Source of the DNA: Mytilus californianus
Taxonomy: Eukaryota > Mollusca > Bivalvia > Mytilida > Mytilidae
Length of the DNA: 64,000 nt
Direction of reading: 5' to 3'
NCBI RefSeq assembly: GCF_021869535.1
Contig: NW_026262679.1
Location: 87,479,143 to 87,543,142, forward strand
The notes beneath the pieces were generated by a model. The model made no database searches. It was not told where the DNA came from and saw nothing but the letters and a program-made list of their open reading frames with translations. This document shows, piece by piece, positions 60,362 to 64,000 of this stretch (positions within the stretch are counted from its first letter, which is position 1; every line of letters starts with the position of its first letter). The position numbers and the translations under genes were made by a program.

Positions 60362-60459
60362 AAAGTATTAAGCATCTATTTTGAATAAAAAAAAATCCTT
60401 TAAATACTCCTCTGCTTGAAGGTAAAACTTTTGATCCCCAGCCGTGGATTCAGCCACTT

Positions 60460-60800
60460 TTAAAAGGGGGGGGGGGGGGGGGGGGTCCCAACCCAGGATA
60501 AAAAGGGGGGTTCCAACCATGTTTCCCCATTCAAATGCATTGATAGTCACTGATCCCGGTCATATGTCTCTATTCTTAAGCATTTATCTTTAAAAAAACG
60601 GTGATTCTAACTCACGTACCTCCACCCCTGGATTGCCCCACAAAAAAGGGAGTTCCTAAATATTCAATCTGTATTTTTGTATGTTGAGTATTACCGGTCC
60701 TCGGATTTCTAATCCAGACACACCTATCCTCAGTATGTCCGAATATGAATGTTTGTTTATTCTTGAAAATAGGTGGGGGGGGGGTTATAAAACCGTAACA
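60460..60800. repeat. Dispersed repeat with a 20-G run
   Basis: CCACTTTTAAAA, then 20 consecutive G (60466-60485), then GGGGTTCCAACCATGT and CCATTCAAATGCATTGATAG, wording known from mussel repeats. A second G run (about 10) is at 60775-60784. Confidence 0.65.
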
Positions 60801-60822
60801 TATAAAATACATTTATTATTAC

Positions 60823-61067
60823 CTTCATTAAACTGATATAGGTAAGTACTTTGGGTTATTATATTGCCTTTATCTTTAGTCTCTTCTACCAAATCCAACG
60901 CTTGACTCAAAAAGGTCTTATACCCGTTCATATTGACAACTGCATATAAGGAGCATTTTTTTTTTTTGTAATAAGAATGCACGAAACGGTCAACCTTGAC
61001 CTGCTGATTCATATTAGCACAAAGATTTATAACGGAAATATGCAAAACAGCATCTTTGACATTTGTA
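60823..61067 (-). CDS. Possible coding exon, unidentified
   Basis: The minus strand is open from just after a TGA, with a possible acceptor GAGTAG at its edge, down to a good donor AATGAAG/GTAATA at 60823. A Met at 61012 would give 63 residues starting MNQQVKVDRF, with a KKKK run encoded by 12 adenines and then CSLYAVVNMNGYKTF. The text looks protein-like and richer in CpG than its flanks. I recognise no family. The donor leaves one base, the same phase as the Neuralized exon 1 donor, so it could be an alternative first exon of that gene, an exon of another gene, or a transposon relic. Confidence 0.3.
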
Positions 61068-61245
61068 AAATCTACTCACTTGTCAAAGTTTGAACGAAGA
61101 TAGCCAAAGTAAGGTTACTAGTGGGGTTTCATGTAAAAAAAATCTTATAAATCATGGTTTGATATTGTAAATAAATAAGCTATCCATTCTTTTTCCTTTA
61201 GTAATTAATGTTAAGAAATATAGGGTTTAGCACGGGGTGTAAGTT

Positions 61246-61347
61246 AGTTATACACCTCGGGATACGGCGTGTCTGGATAAGAAACCCCGACGGCCGGAGG
61301 CCGGAGGGGTTTCTTATCCAGACACACCTATCCCTCGGTGTATAACT
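61246..61347. repeat. Long CpG-rich inverted repeat
   Basis: Arms 61246-61288 and 61306-61347 pair (GTCTGGATAAGAAACCCC against GGGGTTTCTTATCCAGAC, and AGTTATACACC against GGTGTATAACT) around the loop GACGGCCGGAGGCCGGA. A single-arm relative (CTAATCCAGACACACCTATC) is at 60709-60728. Confidence 0.9.
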
Positions 61348-62889
61348 ATTACTTCTCTCCTAAAATGTTCAGTAAATATTAATGCTCATTTGGTACTGAT
61401 TTGGAATATACCCTGTTCTGAAATTTACCTGTATCCTAGTTAAAAAGTAAAAAAATAAAACATAAAATAAATTCCCTACCTATGTTAGCACAGATTTTCC
61501 CCCTTATATGGCCACCATGTTTCCTTTAACTGAAAATTGTGTTTAGCAGCAAGTTGTTGAAGAATTCATAGCTAGCAATTATACAAATTGTTATGCTATT
61601 GTCCTTCGCTGACATATTAACTGTGCAGTGTCATATATATATGTTAATTTAACACATGTACAATGCTTATGCAGGTGAAAATGAAACTGCTAATTTGGAT
61701 TTCTTAGGAGCAGGTTTTTTGACTGGCGCTTATGTTTTTACATTGTTTCTTTTTCTTAATTTTTAAGCTTTAAAATGTTGGGTTTATTTGACCAAAAAAA
61801 CCCTGTTATAATCAGTAGTAAAATTGGATTCATCTGATTATTTAAGATATGGTCAATTCTGGGTCATGTACAATGATGTAAAGAAGATTTTACACACACA
61901 TGTGCAATTCCTCATTTGATTTTTTTTTAAAATAACCATTAGCCAGAACAGTTGGTCACAATGGAATTCTGTATAATTTTGTAATACATTATATGTATGA
62001 GAGTTGGTCATTCATTGAATTCAATGAAGGCTGGATAAAAGGGACATGTAAATAGACATATTACAGTAAAATGCTAAAGTTAAATATAGTAATGGTAATT
62101 AGGGATTAAAAATGTTCTTGAAAAATAAACATTGTAAATCTTTTTAAACGCATATCTATATAAACTTTTATAATAATTGCTAAAAAGGAAAGGGGTGTAC
62201 ATTATGAATAGAAGATGTAGATAAGACAGTAACCAAATTACAAAATTACCACATCTAGACAAGCTAGAGGGAACCATACAATTTTCAAGATGCCTTGTAC
62301 AAGTCATGTTATGTAATAATTATAAAGGTTGAAATTGTATATTACCTGTATATATATGATATAATGAATGCTTGGCACAGGCCTTTTATAAGAGGCAGTA
62401 CCTTTGAGGACCGGATACTGTAAGCCTTTTCATGCTAGTTCTTCACTGTACTTAAAACCATTTTTATTGAGGAATTTCTATGTAAGGTATTCATTGAACA
62501 TAAGGAATGGAAAAGTACTTCCTGCAGCACTGAGCAGTCTTCAGATTTAACCACATGCTCTATCAATATAACCAAGCCAGTACAAATGTTGTCAGGCTAG
62601 TAAAAGTTTCCTAAAAAGACCCCTTAAATGTTCTATAAATTCACTGACAAGATTTGAGGGACGACTGCCTACAATGAGTACTATACCAGTTCAAATGAAA
62701 AATAATGAAACACTGAAGGCAATACAAAAAGCTCTTACAGTAAGTTCAATGCAACAATTACAAGATGTAAAACTATTTCCAAAAAAAAATTTATACATAT
62801 ATATATATATATATACTGAATATCATCATTCACCTGAGTTTTTTACTAACTACAAATTTCATGTACAATCCTTTCTGTACACTTTTTAA
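61348..62889. other. Intergenic AT-rich sequence
   Basis: A TA microsatellite at about 62797-62815 is the only distinct feature. Confidence 0.5.
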
Positions 62890-63055
62890 AATAAAATGCT
62901 TCGCTGGGGCGCAGCTTGATACGACCGCAGAGGTCGAACCCTGAACAGTTGGGGCAAGTATGGACACAACATTCAAGCTTGATACAGCTCTGAATTTGGA
63001 TTGTTATTAAATATTTGACACAGCATAGGTTTCTGACACAGAAAGAATGTGGTCT
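62890..63055. repeat. Dispersed repeat J, copy 2
   Basis: ATACGACCGCAGAGGTCGAA, TGAACAGTTGGGGCAAGTAT and TTAAATATTTGACACAGCAT match the 40.77-kb copy. It borders the 63-kb tandem array. Confidence 0.7.
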
Positions 63056-63113
63056 AAGAACTTGATTTTTTTTAATTACCTATTATGGTCCAATGTCCAA
63101 AATCAAAATACAT

Positions 63114-64000
63114 GGTTAGATTCAGCATATCAAAGAACCCCATATATTCAATTTTTGTTGAAATCAAATAAAGTTTAATTTTGGACCCCAACTTTGACAA
63201 ACTTGAAAACTGGGCCCATAATCAAAAATCTAAACACGTTTAGATTCAGCATATCAAAGAACCCCAAGAATTCAATTTTTGCTAAAATCAAACTAAGTTT
63301 AATTTTGGACCCTTTGGACCTTAATGTAGACCAATTTAAAAAAGGGGACTTAAAATTAAAAAACCTAAATACACGGTTAGATTTGGAATATCAAAGAACC
63401 CCAATAATTCAATTTTTGATGAAATCAAACAAAGTTTTATTTTGGACCCGTTTGACCTCAATATGAACCAATTTGATAGCGGGGCCCACAAATAAAAAAT
63501 CTAAATTCATGGTTAGATTCAGCATATCAAAGAACCCCATATATTCAATTTTTGTTGAAATCAAAAAAAGTTTAATTTTGGACCCCAACTTTGACAAACT
63601 TGAAAACTGGGCCCATAATCAAAAATCTAAACACATGTTTAGATTCAGCATATCAAAGAACCCCAAGAATTCAATTTTTGTTAAAATCAAACTAAGTTTA
63701 ATTTTGGACCCTTTGGACCTCAATGAAGACCAATTTAAAAAAGGGACCCAAATTAAAAATCTAAAAACACAATTAGATTTGGCATATCAAAGAACCCCAA
63801 TAATTCAATTTTTGATGAAATCAAACAAAGTTTAATTTTGGACCCTTTTGACCTCAATATGAACCAATTTGATAGCGGGGCCCACAAATAAAAAATCTAA
63901 ATACATGGTTAGATTCAGCATATCAAAGAACCTCATATATTCAATTTTTGTTGAAATCAAACAAAGTTTAATTTTGGACCCCAATTTGGTCCAACTTGAA
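63114..64000. repeat. Trimeric higher-order tandem repeat, runs off the window
   Basis: Monomers of about 125-137 bp start at GGTTAGATT(C/T)(A/G)GCATATCAAA (63114, 63240, 63376, 63511, 63637, 63771, 63908). The wording of every third monomer agrees best, giving a unit of about 397 bp. The apparent open frames here (for example 63473-63835) are repeat translations. Confidence 0.92.

Noticed and set aside
63473-63835. 120-codon open frame as a gene
   Set aside because: Lies wholly in the trimeric tandem repeat and encodes repeated peptide units.

Overview
The window looks like gene-poor, AT-rich, intron-rich nuclear DNA of a bivalve mollusc, most likely a marine mussel (Mytilus-like). This rests on long introns with GT-AG borders, AT-rich background, and many copies of dispersed repeats that I recognise from mussel genomes (short motifs such as GTTGTCTCATTGGCAA, and modular elements ending in a hairpin plus AAAAAT). 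The species call is an inference; no search was run.

Two host genes can be supported. (1) On the + strand, five exons between 5426 and 13391 encode the C-terminal end of a vinculin/alpha-catenin family adhesion protein; its upstream exons were not found in the window. Its third visible intron holds a 2.8-kb array of a 34-bp repeat (about 7539-10366). (2) On the - strand, five phase-compatible exons between 58127 and 33787 give an apparently complete 587-residue Neuralized (NEURL/neur) E3 ubiquitin ligase: basic N terminus, NHR1, NHR2, proline-rich linker and C-terminal RING. The family promotes endocytosis of Delta-type Notch ligands. A further possible - strand exon of unknown identity lies at 60823-61067.

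Between the two genes (13.4-33.3 kb) lies a repeat-dominated interval. An RTE-like non-LTR retrotransposon (18979-22753, 12-bp target duplication) carries a 760-bp non-autonomous DNA transposon (19709-20468, 8-bp target duplication) inside its endonuclease region. After it come modular pearl/Helentron-like elements nested in each other (23.7-29.95 kb). More copies of these families fill the introns of the neuralized gene. Other repeats are tRNA-derived SINEs (10974-11239, 18361-18430), MITE-like inverted repeats (12771, 16941, 55633), several long hairpins, a decayed reverse transcriptase antisense fragment (56690-57333), and a trimeric higher-order tandem array running off the right end (63114-64000).

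I found no rRNA, intact tRNA, CRISPR, operon or prokaryotic feature, and nothing I would call a wholly new biological system. The most unusual points are the mixed vinculin/alpha-catenin C terminus, the three-layer transposon nest, the shared hairpin-AAAAAT terminus of six modular repeat families, and several near-perfect long hairpins.
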